Below, in pieces: positions 36,501-48,293 of a stretch of 64,000 bases of DNA. Every line of letters starts with the position of its first letter. Within the stretch, counting starts at the first letter, position 1. This stretch comes from Dysidea avara (Eukaryota > Porifera > Demospongiae > Dictyoceratida > Dysideidae): contig NC_089274.1 of NCBI RefSeq assembly GCF_963678975.1, forward strand, positions 6,374,001 to 6,438,000. Reading direction: 5' to 3'. The notes under the pieces are model-generated. The model saw only the letters and a program-made list of their open reading frames with translations. It searched no databases and had not been told where the DNA came from. The position numbers were made by a program, and so were the translations under genes.

Positions 36501-39500
36501 ATATATGGAGGTCTAGGATAAAATTTTTCATTGGCAATTCCCAAAATCACAAAATCAGTGAAATTTTTCTCCCTCGAAATGTTTAGGCTGTATATAATAA
36601 GATGAGCGATAAACATAACAATGCATGAAGTTTTAAACACGTAGCTGAATTTTTTTAATGTTTTTCATGATTGTTAAAGAAACATAGCTACACCTGTATA
36701 TACTGTAAGAACACCAAAAATATAAACATAAACAAGTTTATAAGGAAAAATTTATATATACAGGATATCCGTTTGACACAGTGATGTAAGGGATTTCCCT
36801 ATTGTGTGAGAAGTATGGCCACATCCATGGTGTGGTTTTTATATCATTGTCCTGTTATCACATTTACGTAAAATATCAACAAAATTTATATATTGAAGTA
36901 ACTCCAGGGTAGGCTGAAAACAAAGGAGGTAGGACATGCCTGCCACCTACTTTAATTGCATAATTATTATTTGGGATTTCACGTGAGTCTAAATAATTAT
37001 AATGCAAAGTATTGAAGTTCACTAGGGCTCAGTAGATTATTAGATAGTGTTTTAGATAAGCTTCGAGTCTTTGTGTTTTGAAATTGAAAGAGCCCCTGTT
37101 AGGAATGCGAAACAGGTCCATTTTGCCAAGAAATCCTAGGAACCCAAAGTATATAGCTTTACAGTTTATGTAAAACACTATCTAAATATCCACTGAATCT
37201 CATTGTTTGCTGGTTTTGTACTACAATTGTTGAGACTCATGTGATAGTAATATTAGATACAATTAAAGCAAGCAGTACACAACACATGTTTTACCTCCTC
37301 TGGCCTGAAATACATCACTGTAATTTTAACAACCTCTATTTGTTGCTTAAATACTTCAATCTGGAGGTACTACAGTGAAACCTGTCCTGATTATCAAAGT
37401 GTCCAGTTTTTCTCAGTTTATATACTAAGGGATAATTTGGGACCATTATTATGTAAGCATCCAGATTATACAGGTTTCCTCATTTTTCAGTGTTCTGATT
37501 AACAGGTTCTACTGTAATACTCCTCTCTAAATTTCTAATATGAATATGTACATGTCATAATGAGTCTCAGCATGAGCTGAGATGGTAATTTCATTGTAAA
37601 TATTCTTGTTAATACATATGTATTGATGTAAATCAGCTGGTCAAATTGTATATACATGCTAACACACAGGGGAGATAAAAATGGTGCCCTGGTCAATGCA
37701 ATGGTTGATGTACTGTGGAAAGCTAGATCACGTGATTGTGTTAACTTAGCACTGTGAGTGTCTATGAAAATATAAGCTCCTTTATAGTGCACTATATTTA
37801 AGTGCATGTTTGTGACACCTCATGTAGACCTGATGTTCAAAGCACACCTGGGTTATGTGGAGATGTACTAGATGAGGTGTGTAGTCAATACATTTATTAT
37901 TTAACATAGTCATGGTGCGTAGTTGGTGCTTCATGAAAGAAGGAACATTGCCGAATTAAAAGGTCTACTTCAAGCAAGCCTGCCTTTTGTAAGTTTCTGA
38001 CCTTTGTAATGACCCTTAACCTTAAGGTCACAATTAATTATGATATGTACAAGTGATCTTTCACTTTTGTGATTATGATTTTATTGACTTTGACATATAT
38101 AGTCACAGCACTATGATCATACATTAACCTTTTTCTCTTAGACTTCCCATTCCATAACTTTGTATTAGTTCACAGGTCATTCTGGCTGTATTCTCCTGCT
38201 GACTTCAGTGATATTGACAAGAGGAATACGATGGTGAGCTACAATAACTTTAGCATGTCTTTGTTGCATCTTAAAACTATGTGTAAGTTGATTAGTTGAT
38301 GAACACTGTTGTACATATATAGCCCAGCAGCATCCTCTGCATGCTCATGGTTTGTTTTTTGTTTATATGTTGTTGTAATAACATACAATGTGTTGGCTTC
38401 ATTGTTTGACAACTTTTGGTCACTGTATACATTCCATAGTATTATTAATGAAATGGATGAACCTACCAACAAACTGATAGGCCACCACAGTTATTGTACA
38501 CAGGTTAGTGAGTTGTGTACACACCTAAAACCTCCCTTGGCCATGATTAATGGTCCACTATCTCCTATAGGATCTGGTGAATTTGTTTTTAATAGGCAAA
38601 GCTGTCTCCAACACTCATGATGGAGTGATCACTCTAGGGACTGGCAATGACAGTGTTAGTACAGCAGTACTATTTGAAATGTTTGTCATGTTTGTTTGTG
38701 TATGCAGATGCAGCTCAAGGGTTTAGACTGCCAGAGTGGAATAGGCTTTCTTAGTCTATTTGAATACTATAAGAGTTGTACTGTAAGTCCATGCATGTGT
38801 AGAGACTATGTTGCACACTTATACGGGTGTGCCGTGCTGAACTAGATTAAAATTATCAGGTAGCAAGCCAGAGGTAATAAGACAAATGGTATGAATTTAC
38901 TTACATGTATTCGGTACTAGGCCTCATTCACTTTGTCCTTGCATGCTTTTTTCCAAATACTCAATATAACATAGTTTGCAAATAATATGTTATTTTGTAT
39001 GTGCTACATAGTGACGTTGCTATAACAAGCATATGCTTGCCTCCAAATGTTGGCTTTCGTATTGATCTTTTGGGTTTTGTCATATTGAGAAAATGGCACT
39101 AATAACAGTAAAAGTTAGTTGAAATGCATGCATAAACTATCCCACCATATTTGTACTTATGTGGCCAAAAGTTACCCTTGTGGTTTGAAAAGTCTGAGCT
39201 GTGGTAGATGTGGAATGTCAACCTGAATTTGTATGTAATGTTCTATTTTTACAGGTAGGTGTTAACTACAAGCAGCCAAGATACCCAATATGGGTTGTGT
39301 GTAGTGAGAGTCACTTCAGTGTTCTTTTTAACTCCAGTAAAGATTTCTTTATCAGGTACAGGTCAACGTATAGTTTAGATCGATAAAATCAGTAGAGGCT
39401 AATAATTTTACCATAATCAGAAATTGTTTATAATGGGCTGTAACCAGCCGAGCAGATTATTAGCCTATTCTGGCTACAAGCTGTTTGAACCTTGTCTGAT

Positions 39501-40096
39501 TAGCTGCATGATCTTGACTTTTGCTATGTCACAACCACTTTACAAGAATATTTTGTAGAGCCTTATGATTAGGTATCAGTTAACTGTCAGAGCAAATAAT
39601 AATTATATTGGCTAAGTAATTGGTACACTCCATGAACTGAGATCCTTATGGCAGGTCTCTAGCTGTCTATGGCCCCAACACCTCATAACTGTGTGATTGA
39701 TGTTACTGGTGATATGCTGTATGTTATATATGAATATGACTTTGTACAGGCAACCCCCTCACTTCGATTTGCTGTATTTTAATGGATTGGGTGAACAAGA
39801 TGAAGAGATAAGATTAACTATTGGTAAATCATTTGTATGCTATATGTAAGTTTATTCACACTTTATTATATACACATACAGATACTACTCAGTACTCAGA
39901 AATCATAAATGAAACTGACGACCTTGTGTCACCATTGGAGCTGTGTATCAGGACCTGGTTAGTGGCTTAGTGCGTACCTCTTTATTGTTCAAGCACGTAA
40001 CAAATATTCTCTGCAGTGCTTACTAAACTTTTAATGATTTTCTGTAGCTGGAAGGATGCATGCATAGATTGGAATGGATCAGAACCTTTGCTGTGA
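30559..40096 (+). CDS. MINDY4: MINDY4-type deubiquitinase (5' end not found)
   Basis: Exons: 30559-31200, 35653-35722, 35906(or 35859)-36045, 36190-36266, 37670-37753, 37828-37876, 37923-37988, 38169-38233, 38440-38503, 38571-38654, 38708-38782, 39255-39355, 39750-39823, 39882-39957, 40048-40096. Phases agree throughout (571 residues). The first exon carries [15 protein letters not shown], matching the end of the N-terminal LisH-like region of animal MINDY4, then a disordered basic linker. The catalytic domain has [24 protein letters not shown] (Gln282 and nucleophile Cys288 in model numbering) and [13 protein letters not shown] (His492). It ends WNGSEPLL, as in vertebrate MINDY4. MINDY enzymes cleave Lys48-linked polyubiquitin. 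The exon 3 acceptor is weak: the better one at 35859 gives the wrong phase. Upstream exons are missing. Confidence 0.9.
31365..34862. mobile_element. 3.5-kb DNA transposon with ~350-bp TIRs encoding an XPG-like/CXC protein
   Basis: 31365-31719 and 34518-34862 are inverted repeats. The inner 300 bases differ at about three positions; the left tip has a short extra segment. Both ends read TAGTCCAGTCATTTTATG outward, flanked by a 3-bp TAA duplication (31362-31364, 34863-34865). The plus strand encodes one broken protein (32093-34208). The element lies in the first visible intron of the MINDY4-like gene. Low TIR divergence suggests recent insertion. The superfamily is unsettled; Academ elements, which as I recall carry an XPG-type nuclease and 3-4 bp duplications, are the nearest candidate. 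Confidence 0.9.
32093..34208 (+). pseudogene. Transposon-encoded XPG/FEN1-like nuclease with C-terminal CXC domain
   Basis: Three open pieces: 32093-32593, then 32562-33695 after a frameshift near 32577, then, after one in-frame TGA (33693-33695), 33696-34208 in the same frame. The middle piece keeps the FEN1/XPG acidic positions (numbered from 32562): LDGG D162, VVFDGY D201, DADV D271/D273, GDDTD D294/D295/D297 and GCDTT D357, followed by [11 protein letters not shown], a helix-two-turn-helix-like DNA-binding motif. The C-terminus has a tesmin/TSO1-like CXC array ([26 protein letters not shown]). The N-terminal piece has a conserved block ([20 protein letters not shown]) of unknown fold. I recall homologues as uncharacterised invertebrate proteins. 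Two lesions make this copy inactive. Confidence 0.85.
34870..35640. other. Intron of the MINDY4-like gene, nothing recognised
   Basis: AT-rich intron sequence between the transposon and the exon at 35653; no conserved coding segment or repeat structure noticed. Confidence 0.5.
36400..36592. mobile_element. Small inverted-repeat element in a MINDY4 intron
   Basis: The left end TATAGCTTAAATATTTTGAG pairs imperfectly with the right end around CCCTCGAAATGTTTAGGCTG; AAAATTTTT-rich interior. Resembles the element at 14591-14797 (shared TTTCGAGGG tip). Ends approximate. Confidence 0.5.
37373..37514. mobile_element. Tc1/mariner-type MITE in a MINDY4 intron
   Basis: Ends CAGTGAAACCTGTC and, reversed, CAGTAGAACCTGTTAATCAG, flanked by TA on both sides. 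142 bp. Ends of this sort are typical of pogo/mariner MITEs. Confidence 0.75.
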
Positions 40097-40099
40097 TGG

Positions 40100-42400
40100 T
40101 AACTAGTCGAATTCACTCTTAATTTATTCTAAGATACAGTATCAAGTAAAGCAAGATGATTGGCAGAATTGTATACTCTATATACTTACTGTACACATTT
40201 AATAGAGTCTTGCACAGTGAACTCAATATACACAGGGGTTGCAAAGTTGGTTGTCATGATAGAATATGACTGCATTTGTTTCATGACACCATATCACTCA
40301 TTATAATTATGATAGGTTGAAAATCGGGTCCTCACACATATTTTGTGGAAGCAGCTATAGCTATGCCATTCATCAGGTCTGGACTTCAAATTTTGTCCTA
40401 GCGCATTTCAATACTTCACATTTTGTGTTAAATTTTTGTTAAAAGCATGCCATGCTTGTAGACATGCAAAGATTAAATTTTACTCAGTTTTGAATTGTAG
40501 CTAATTGTCCAAAACACTATCATAATTCATTATAATTGTAAGATCAGTCATAATAATACTGTCTAAAATAGCCTACTGTTACTCAATTTGATGCCATGAA
40601 GGGAGTAAATAACTTTACCTACTATACTGATCCATTTTTAAATACATATTTCATAGATTGGGTACGAGCAAGGGTCTTGTGAACTGCAAGAATAGATGTA
40701 GTATACTAATCAGATTGCGGCATTTTCAAAATTGATAAGTTTTTTGTGGCTTCCAACCACAGCTTCTATAGTTTTAGTCATATTCATGAGTACTCCCTCA
40801 CCATACTATTACACTTACAACTACAACTTGGGTTGTGCCACACCAAGCGTGGGCTACTGTTAATGAAAACTTAAACCAACACTAGAGATTTCTATACATA
40901 TAATGGTGGCAATGAAATTGGTATTCATATGGACTATACTGTGCATATATCTAGTGGAATTGCATATAACTAAATCGGTTCAGTATGGAACAATAATTCC
41001 AAGGATTTTATGTCAATGCATGTAGAACTGAAATTGAGCTATAAACTATATTGCAAACCTGCATGGTTGTAGTTATATAGTTAATTATACTGAGGCCAGT
41101 CTGGGAATATATATCTTACTTGGCCATGCAGCTGGGTAGCTAGCTACCGTGCACGGGGAACTTAACGATCAGAGTTATGTAATCAAGACGAAAATGTTTC
41201 TAGCGGGGTGATAAGTCCCACACCCGATGAAAATGCTTGCAAAGGCGAACAGAAATTTACCAATATTCATCCTCTACAAACTAGAGTGCAGTTACCACAT
41301 GCACAGATCCTACATGTCTAGGTTTTAGAGAATTGTACTCTGCTTGCTGGACTAGCATGCTCCGGCACTAACTGGATTCAGTATCAGCTAGTGACTATTA
41401 TTATTATTATTACTAGGACCGCGTCACATATAACCAAGTACATACACCAACGTGACAGCTCCCCGGTGAGGCTATTAGGTGGTGAATGCATTATCCCCAA
41501 ATCAACTCAATATGTCACAGTAGTGACAGATATAACACAATAGTGGCATCGTAACTAAAGGCCACCAGTAGCTAAGTGCCAGTACATCATTGGTGTGGTA
41601 TAAATGGCACAGTGATGTGTACAAAGTATATGTATACAAAACATACAGGAGAGAACTATACATTATTGCAGTATTGTATGCAGCAATACATTATAGGCAA
41701 CATCACCATGCAGATAAAAATTATTAGCCAATATACAGCAATGCATATCAACATCAACTAGAGCTAAGTAAGGTTCATCAGTGATGTAGCAATGGCACAG
41801 TGATGGGTGACACACTATAGTTATGCATACACAACTTGCAGGAGATAGCTACACAACGCTGTAGGCGTATGCAAGCCAGATGAACCAGATAAAGGAAGAC
41901 AGCCAAGCCACTAGAGCCTAGTAGCTACGCCAGGTGAAGGCAAAAAAGATTAAGCACGTATTGAATTGCCTGACACCAACACAAAGTAAGTTCGCCATGC
42001 CAGCTGCACAAGACAAAATTGTTTACTTGTATTTTATATGTAACTGTAAGCTTATTGTAAAGAGCGTGGCATATGTCAGTTTAATGTTTTCTAGTATTGT
42101 TTATTTACGTGAATGAATCCACTGGCAGCTGGCATGGAGACTTGAGATGTTACAAACATAAAAACTTACTTGTAATCTTCTTGTTTACACAAGTGGCTTC
42201 TGGCTCTCCTGTACTGGCATCACTAATCTTCTTCGCAATATGTAAGTAATTAAGCAAGGGTGTGGTACTGGGCGTTATATAGAATTACACGTATGGTCAA
42301 GTCATCAGCACAAACAGGAGCGACGATTATACGTTTGTGCCTTCATTCATAGGCGAATCTATCCCCGGTTAGTTCATGTCTCTAGGCCTCGTAGTTTTCT
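40100..42400. other. Intergenic, one weak exon candidate
   Basis: No recognised gene. An (ATT)n run lies at about 41396-41415. On the minus strand about 42166-42240 is open and ends in ACAA|GTAAGT (KKISDASTGEPEATCVNKKI), but no acceptor or partner exon is convincing. Confidence 0.35.
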
Positions 42401-42469
42401 CAAACATTAATTATTAATTATTTATTTATTACGTAATTTTAACCGCGTTTCGTATTATTCTTAGTACTT

Positions 42470-44545
42470 GGTTATATAATTATTTAATGGGCTTGTAGAT
42501 GCCAAGGCAAGCTAACTTGCCAGGCTAGGCCGCAGGCCTTTGAAGGTGCCCATATCTAGATTGCTTCCAAAAATTATCCAAGCGCAGCTTGAAGGTTGCA
42601 ACTGTTGGTGCTGAAATGATAAAGTCAGGTAAGGAGTTCCATAGATTGACTATTCTATTTGTAAAAAAGTTCTGCCTAACAAGTAATCTTGATCTTTCTT
42701 TAAAAAGCTTAAGAGAATGGCCCCTGGTGGTAGCAGTATTTAAAGTAAAAAATGTAGAAGATGGGTCCAAGTCATAATGTCGTTTAGGCCACACCAAGTC
42801 AAACCTTAGTTTCTGGTCACCCGCCCGCATGGTAAACCTGGAACCCTAGTTTATGAGGACTATTATTAATATTACAGGTGCTTAAGTGCATGTGACCCAG
42901 CAAGACACTTATTTTTTACTGTAAAAGATCGAGATACTCTAATAGAGCAGTCAGGGATTCCAATAGAGCAGTCACACTACTCTTAACTCTAATATTAGGT
43001 ATATATGCCACACTAATAAAATGTTTCTAACTATAGCTAGTTTTGTCCTTGATTATATAGCTGTTCAGATTATAACTGTTACTAATGCTTCTGTAACCAA
43101 AGTAATTTCAGTAGCATTAACTACTAGCCCATGCAGATGGGCCATAGCTTTAACTTTATAATTCAAATGTAGTCCTCTAATGATTAGTCTAGTAACTTCA
43201 AATTCCTTATCACTGAACACTGCAGGGGTATGGAAAGCCGGCAACATTCGGTGAGCTTAAACTTTTCCATAACTAAAATTAGATTGGCAAGTAGAAACCC
43301 TTATAGTTTAAACATTCCCAGATGATCACTAAAAAACACTAGTCTGGAGCACTCAATGACTCAAAACTTTGACAGTTACTTTTCTCAAGGTTACTGAATA
43401 GAAGGCTGGAAACACATAGCTAGTGGGCTACGACTTCACATCTGAATGAAGAATTTTTGATGTGAAAATAGAAGTTAAATTTCATTTTGGATCATGATCA
43501 TTTGAACAACTTAGCTATATAAGTCATAGTAATATTTTCCTGACATAGCTAATAGACATTTATTTCACTTGGAAAGCATAAGTAGCTACATGAGCAAAAC
43601 ATTTCCTATAGTATATTCTAAATAAATAAATAAATAAATATACTTAAATGCTATACATCAGTGTATAGCTAGCCATGATCCATCAACAACTTTCCTAGTG
43701 CATTTTTTGCCGAAGCACAACTACTTATGTTGTTGGTTAAGTTTGACTAAAAACAAAATCAACATGAATTTGCTAAATTGAGCAAATTAATAATACTATA
43801 CAGTATATTGTCACAGTAGAGTCTATAGTCCTGAAGTCCTGATCATCCGCCCGCCCGCATCCATTTGTAGGCTTGGGAGTGACCAGAAACTAAGGTATGA
43901 CTTGGAGTGGCCTTAAGTATCTTATATGTTTCAATCATATCACCCCTTTGACGTCTGCAATACAGAGAATAGAGATCCAGAATTTCAAGACGGCTTTCAT
44001 AAGTCAAGTGGGCTAATCCGCGAAGGTGTTTAGTTGCACGTCTCTGAACCTTTTCAAGGGTGTCGATGTCTCTGGCCAAGTATGGACTCCAAGATTGCAC
44101 ACAATATTCCAAATGCGGTCGAACATACATCTTATACAGAAATATAAACATATCAGTAGAGTCAATTCTAAAAGATCGCCTAATAAGCCCAAGAACCTGT
44201 GTAGCCTTGACTGCAGCTTTTTGGCAGTGTAGAGATGGCTTGAGATCACTTGTGCACCACACTCCAAGGTCCTTCTCCTCGTTGACTAGTTCTAGGTCAG
44301 TAGATACATTTGTAGTGCCATCGTACATGGTGTATGATGCAGGAAGAGAGTTACCAATCTGCATTACTTTGCATTTGGCTGCGTTAAATCTAAGCAACCA
44401 AACACTTGACCATTGCATTAACTTGTTGATATCATGTTGTAGTTTAAGGCTGTCATGAAAAGATTTAATGACCGAGTATATCTTGGTGTCATCTGCAAAC
44501 ATCTTCAAATTAGAGGTCAGGCACATCGGTTGACATACAGTATAA
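42470..44545 (-). mobile_element. LINE C, 5'-truncated CR1/L2-like element split by a Harbinger-like insertion
   Basis: The minus strand keeps the RT from just before the catalytic box (KMFADDTKIYS) through YVRPHLEYCVQSWSP, RRATKHLRGL and RRQRGDMIETYKIL (to about 43916), then continues after the insertion with RHYDLDPSSTFF, TTRGHSLKLFKERSRL and IVNLWNSLPDF to a stop at 42525. Removing 42787-43912 plus one TTA copy restores the frame exactly. The 5' end is truncated within the palm and abuts a 22-bp tandem array. Confidence 0.88.
42787..43912. mobile_element. Harbinger-like non-autonomous element inside LINE C
   Basis: TIRs of about 35 bp: GGCCACACCAAGTCA at the left and, reversed, GGCCACTCCAAGTCA at the right, both continuing ACCTTAGTTTCTGGTCAC. 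TTA is duplicated at 42784-42786 and 43913-43915. 1126 bp, no transposase. A TWA duplication and GG-starting tips fit PIF/Harbinger. An (AAAT)n run lies at about 43619-43641. Confidence 0.85.
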
Positions 44546-44653
44546 ATAACAAGGCTGACTATATTAAATAACAAGGCTGACTATATTAAATAACAAGGCT
44601 GACTATATTAAATAACAAGGCTGACTATATTAAATAACAAGGCTGACTATATT
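44544..44653. repeat. 22-bp tandem repeat, 5 copies
   Basis: The unit AAATAACAAGGCTGACTATATT is repeated five times with almost no variation, followed by a shorter sixth trace. It sits exactly at the truncated 5' junction of LINE C, whose RT frame runs into the first unit. Confidence 0.95.
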
Positions 44654-44762
44654 TGTTTAAGGCTGACTATATTTGGCTTTCTTGTAAGGCTTCTATTTTA
44701 CCATGAAAATCGTCACATCCTGGCATGCGGTCAGTGATACCGTAATGGTGCAACTGACCGGC

Positions 44763-44770
44763 TATAAATA
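44763..44770 (+). promoter_or_regulatory. TATA box candidate of the TRAF-like gene
   Basis: TATAAATA lies 63 bases before the chosen ATG at 44834, a suitable distance for a short 5' UTR. No other promoter element noticed. Confidence 0.5.
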
Positions 44771-44833
44771 ACTACAGGGGCCGGGAATACGAAGTAGCGC
44801 AGATTTCTTACCAGGTTTAATGTGAAATTTGTA

Positions 44834-46644
44834 ATGACCACTTGGCATGTGGTAACACAAACTCCGCTTGTCCATACACTGGACCAGCGATTACAATGTG
44901 TTCGTTGTGGCTTTTTACTAAACGGACCCCTTCAGCTTCAGTGCGGCCATCGAATATGTACTCCGTGTGCTATGAAACTAAAGCAACAAAGGTAATAACC
45001 AGCTTAAACAAGTGATATAGTTGATCTTGTATATACTACGTAGCTCACAAACCTTCTTCTGTGAAAAATGTCAAAGAAATGTTGATTTCACTGGGGTAAG
45101 CGGCTAGCTACCGAATAACTTACTTGTATGACAAGGGGCAGTCACCTCCACACCACCAATTGATGCACTTGCGACCGGGATCAAGATTTAATCAAGTGAT
45201 CAAGGGGTATTTTTGCAGTGAATCAAGCGATCAAGGCGTCCGTAAAAGTGGTGATCAAGCACCTTTGGAAAGCTAACTTTGGCTTATACGGTTGACGATC
45301 AAGAATCAAGACTCATGGAAAGATGAAATCAAGTGATCAAAGCAATATTTTGGCGATCAAACTTTTTGATCCTGGTTGTGAGTGCATCAATTGGCGGTAT
45401 GGAAGTGACTACCCCTTGTATGAATATAAATAACTGCGTACATTGCCACTTAAATGTGTGCCATTAGAGCTGTTAGGTTTGTAACCATTGAAATATCTTC
45501 TTTTTTTACAGTACTTCCATGACAAGGCAATAGCCAAGGAAATTGATTCCAACATAGTCACCTGTCCTCATTGTAGCTGGACTGACGAGTATCGACACTA
45601 CCAGGTATAGCACATTGTACTAAATTGAATGCATCAAGCGTTTGACTGTATTATATGCTGTATTTACAGAAACATTTGAAGGAAGAGTGTCGACTAGTCG
45701 AAGTATCACGTCCCAATGAAGGTTGTAGTGAAGAGATCACAAAATTACAACTTAATGATAACTTAGAATGTTCTTTTGGTTTTTTGGGCTGTCGTTTTAA
45801 GGGCAGGAATGATAAAGAATTGGCAAGACACATGGACGAATGCCAGAAGGATCATATTCTCCTAGTTTGTAAATATCTATCTTCCCAAAAGTCTCAATCC
45901 CCTCATTCGCTCCAAAAGCCAAATGGCATCACCAGTATCAGTAGCCTTAATAGTTTGGAAGCTATGGAAAAATTAATGCATTCAGAAATTAGAAAACTAA
46001 ATGAAAAAGTAGATGGCAGTAACCACAAAGAACATGTTTTACAAATCAATGAAGTTCAAAGCAAGCAAAAAGACATTACATTCAGATTAACAGGAGTTGA
46101 AGATCTACTAGCCACCCTGCAAGCAAACATCAATGAGATCAATCATACTTATGAAGAAGTGTACACCTTACAAACACTTCAAGCTACTTCATATGATGGT
46201 CGCTACATATGGAAGATACCAGATATCACCAGACGTAGGAGGGATGCTCTACTAGGAAAGACTGTCAGTTTATATTCAGCACCATTTTACACTAGCAAGT
46301 TTGGGTACAGACTGTGTCTACGTGTGTATTTAGATGGTGATGGTAGTGGCAAGGGACGTTACATATCTTACTTCCTTACCATCATGAAGGGAGAATATGA
46401 TGCTTTACTAGAATGGCCATTCCAACATATGGTGACAATGACATTAGTGAACCAGAAAGGCGACAACAATATTGTACAGACATTCAGACCCAACCCTACC
46501 AGTACTAGTTTTCATCGACCAAAATCAGACATGAATGTGGCATCTGGTTGTCCTAAATTTGCTCCACTATCAATACTGAATAATCCTGAATTTGTTGTGG
46601 ATGATGTGACATTCTTTAAGTGTGATATAGATCTTTTGTACTAG
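44834..46644 (+). CDS. TRAF-like protein: RING, TRAF zinc fingers, coiled coil, MATH
   Basis: Exons 44834-44991, 45044-45095, 45512-45604, 45670-46644; all junctions GT/AG and in phase, 425 residues. RING: C22-x2-C25-x11-C37-x-H39-x2-C42-x2-C45 with C59-x2-C62. TRAF-type zinc fingers follow (CPHC...HLKEEC; LECSFGFLGC...HMDEC). A coiled coil spans about residues 195-265. The MATH/TRAF-C domain is about 276-420 (YDGRYIWKI, LYSAPFYTSKFGYRLCLRVY, GKGRYISYF, SDMNVASGCPKF). TRAFs trimerise through the coil and MATH domain, bind receptor tails and act as ubiquitin ligases or adaptors. Layout is close to TRAF2/3/5 types; the exact orthologue is unclear. It looks functional. The last exon has truncated copies at 53.2 and 13.0 kb. 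Confidence 0.93.
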
Positions 46645-46649
46645 ATGTA

Positions 46650-47500
46650 CAATAGTACCTATACATTTTATTGTAGTAGTGTACGGAACACATAATAAGT
46701 GTATTGTAATATATCTGACACCATTGTAACTTTAGTCTTGTTATTGTTGAGTTGTTGTGATGTACAGTGGTGTATTGCTCGATTAGCTGTTGTAGTTGTT
46801 TGCGTGATTTACATTTGTTGATTAAAAAATTACTAATCTATGTATACCCACGATATCACATTTGTTGCACTTGTAGCTATCATCTAGATAATAACAATTA
46901 GTAGAATTAGTTACACACCGTATAAGATTGTGGAAGTACATCACCCTGTCCTATAGATCAGAGAGCGTACTAACATGGATAAAGCACTTGGCATTGTCAG
47001 CAAATTTGAGTTTTGAAAAATAATTTAATACAATTAACATAAATGAAAATAATTCAGACCAAGCAGTGTAATGAGAATGGTGGCTAATCTGTACTGAATG
47101 CTCTATTAGAGTATATTACGATGACTGTTCTATTATTAGAATGTCTTGATCTTTTACAAATTCAAGTAGCTGAAAAGTGGTCCAGCATCCTGTCACTGTA
47201 GGCTCTGGCCCTGCTTAGTACTACAGCCATAGATTCTATTATGATGATGTGTGGTACAACAAAGCTGTCTACTAGCTAGTATAAATGTTTGAGCAGAAAA
47301 TCAAGGGTGCCAAAACTCAGACCTGCTCAGCCTGCTCGGTTGTTGAGAATTTTTACCGAGACAGCTACCTCAATAGTAACTATGCCACTGCATGCATGTA
47401 GTGGACCTGCAGTATACTGTTAGCTACATGACAAAGTCTGATATAATAATTATAGTTGTAGTAGCTATCTATATGCAATGAAGATTGTATAGCTATAATT
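46650..47500. other. Downstream flank of the TRAF-like gene, no gene
   Basis: Contains a possible poly(A) signal ATTAAA near 46820 and, at about 47095-47160, a diverged copy of a dispersed ACTCTAATAGAGCAGTC motif. Nothing else recognised. Confidence 0.45.
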
Positions 47501-47509
47501 TTTATTTAT

Positions 47510-47740
47510 TTATTTCAGTATATTTATTACTGTGCATGTGTAGAAACTCTATACAGAGCATGACACACAGATACAAATAAGTAACTAAATTTACATTAAA
47601 ATAAATAACTATACAATAATTCTTTAAAGATGTGATGGTTGGTTGACTATGTTTTCTAGAAGAATGAATAGTCAAAGGCAAGTAGGAGCATATGGTGTTC
47701 TAAAACGTTGAGAATGACCCCTGGTGGATGCATACATGTG
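47510..47740 (-). mobile_element. LINE 3' fragment, heavily decayed
   Basis: The minus strand contains ASTRGHSQRFRTPYAPT, the RGHS-x-R block of CR1/L2 C-termini (compare TTRGHSLKLF in LINE C), then a frameshifted tail with YSFF-like and STNH words and a TTTATTTATTTATTT-type end on the plus strand. Only the last part of the element survives. Confidence 0.6.
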
Positions 47741-48293
47741 GATATGGGACAACAATAAGATCATTAATTATCTTGTAAAAACATAATTAGCTTGAAGTAG
47801 GTATGACATAAATCAAGAGCATTACACAATCAATCAATGACCAAGGATCACAAGCACTGTATATGTGGGAGGGGGAAGCATAATTTGTTACAACAACCAT
47901 AACGTGTAGCCCTTATACAGATCTCTTTCATAGACCTCGACACTGTGCGCCATATAATCTGTCAGTTATAGTATTGGCTATGACATGTAATTTTCAAATG
48001 AGCTAATTTACTATAGCCAAAAGTATACCTTGGTTGTGACCCTTTGAGTCTTAACATTATTCACAACATATAACTTATAAAACCCATTCCTGAGGACTAA
48101 TGGCCATATGGCTCTACCAGCTGTTCTGAAAACTTTCTTGTTCTATGTCCATGAAAACTCTGTATCAAGTTGCCAAATATTATATCCCACACATTGGAAT
48201 TCGATAGTAGACTAAGGTGTCAAGCCACACATTGTTACATAAGTGCATGATAACACTTTTTGTGTCACTTGATTTCTCTCCCAAGTTTGTTAG

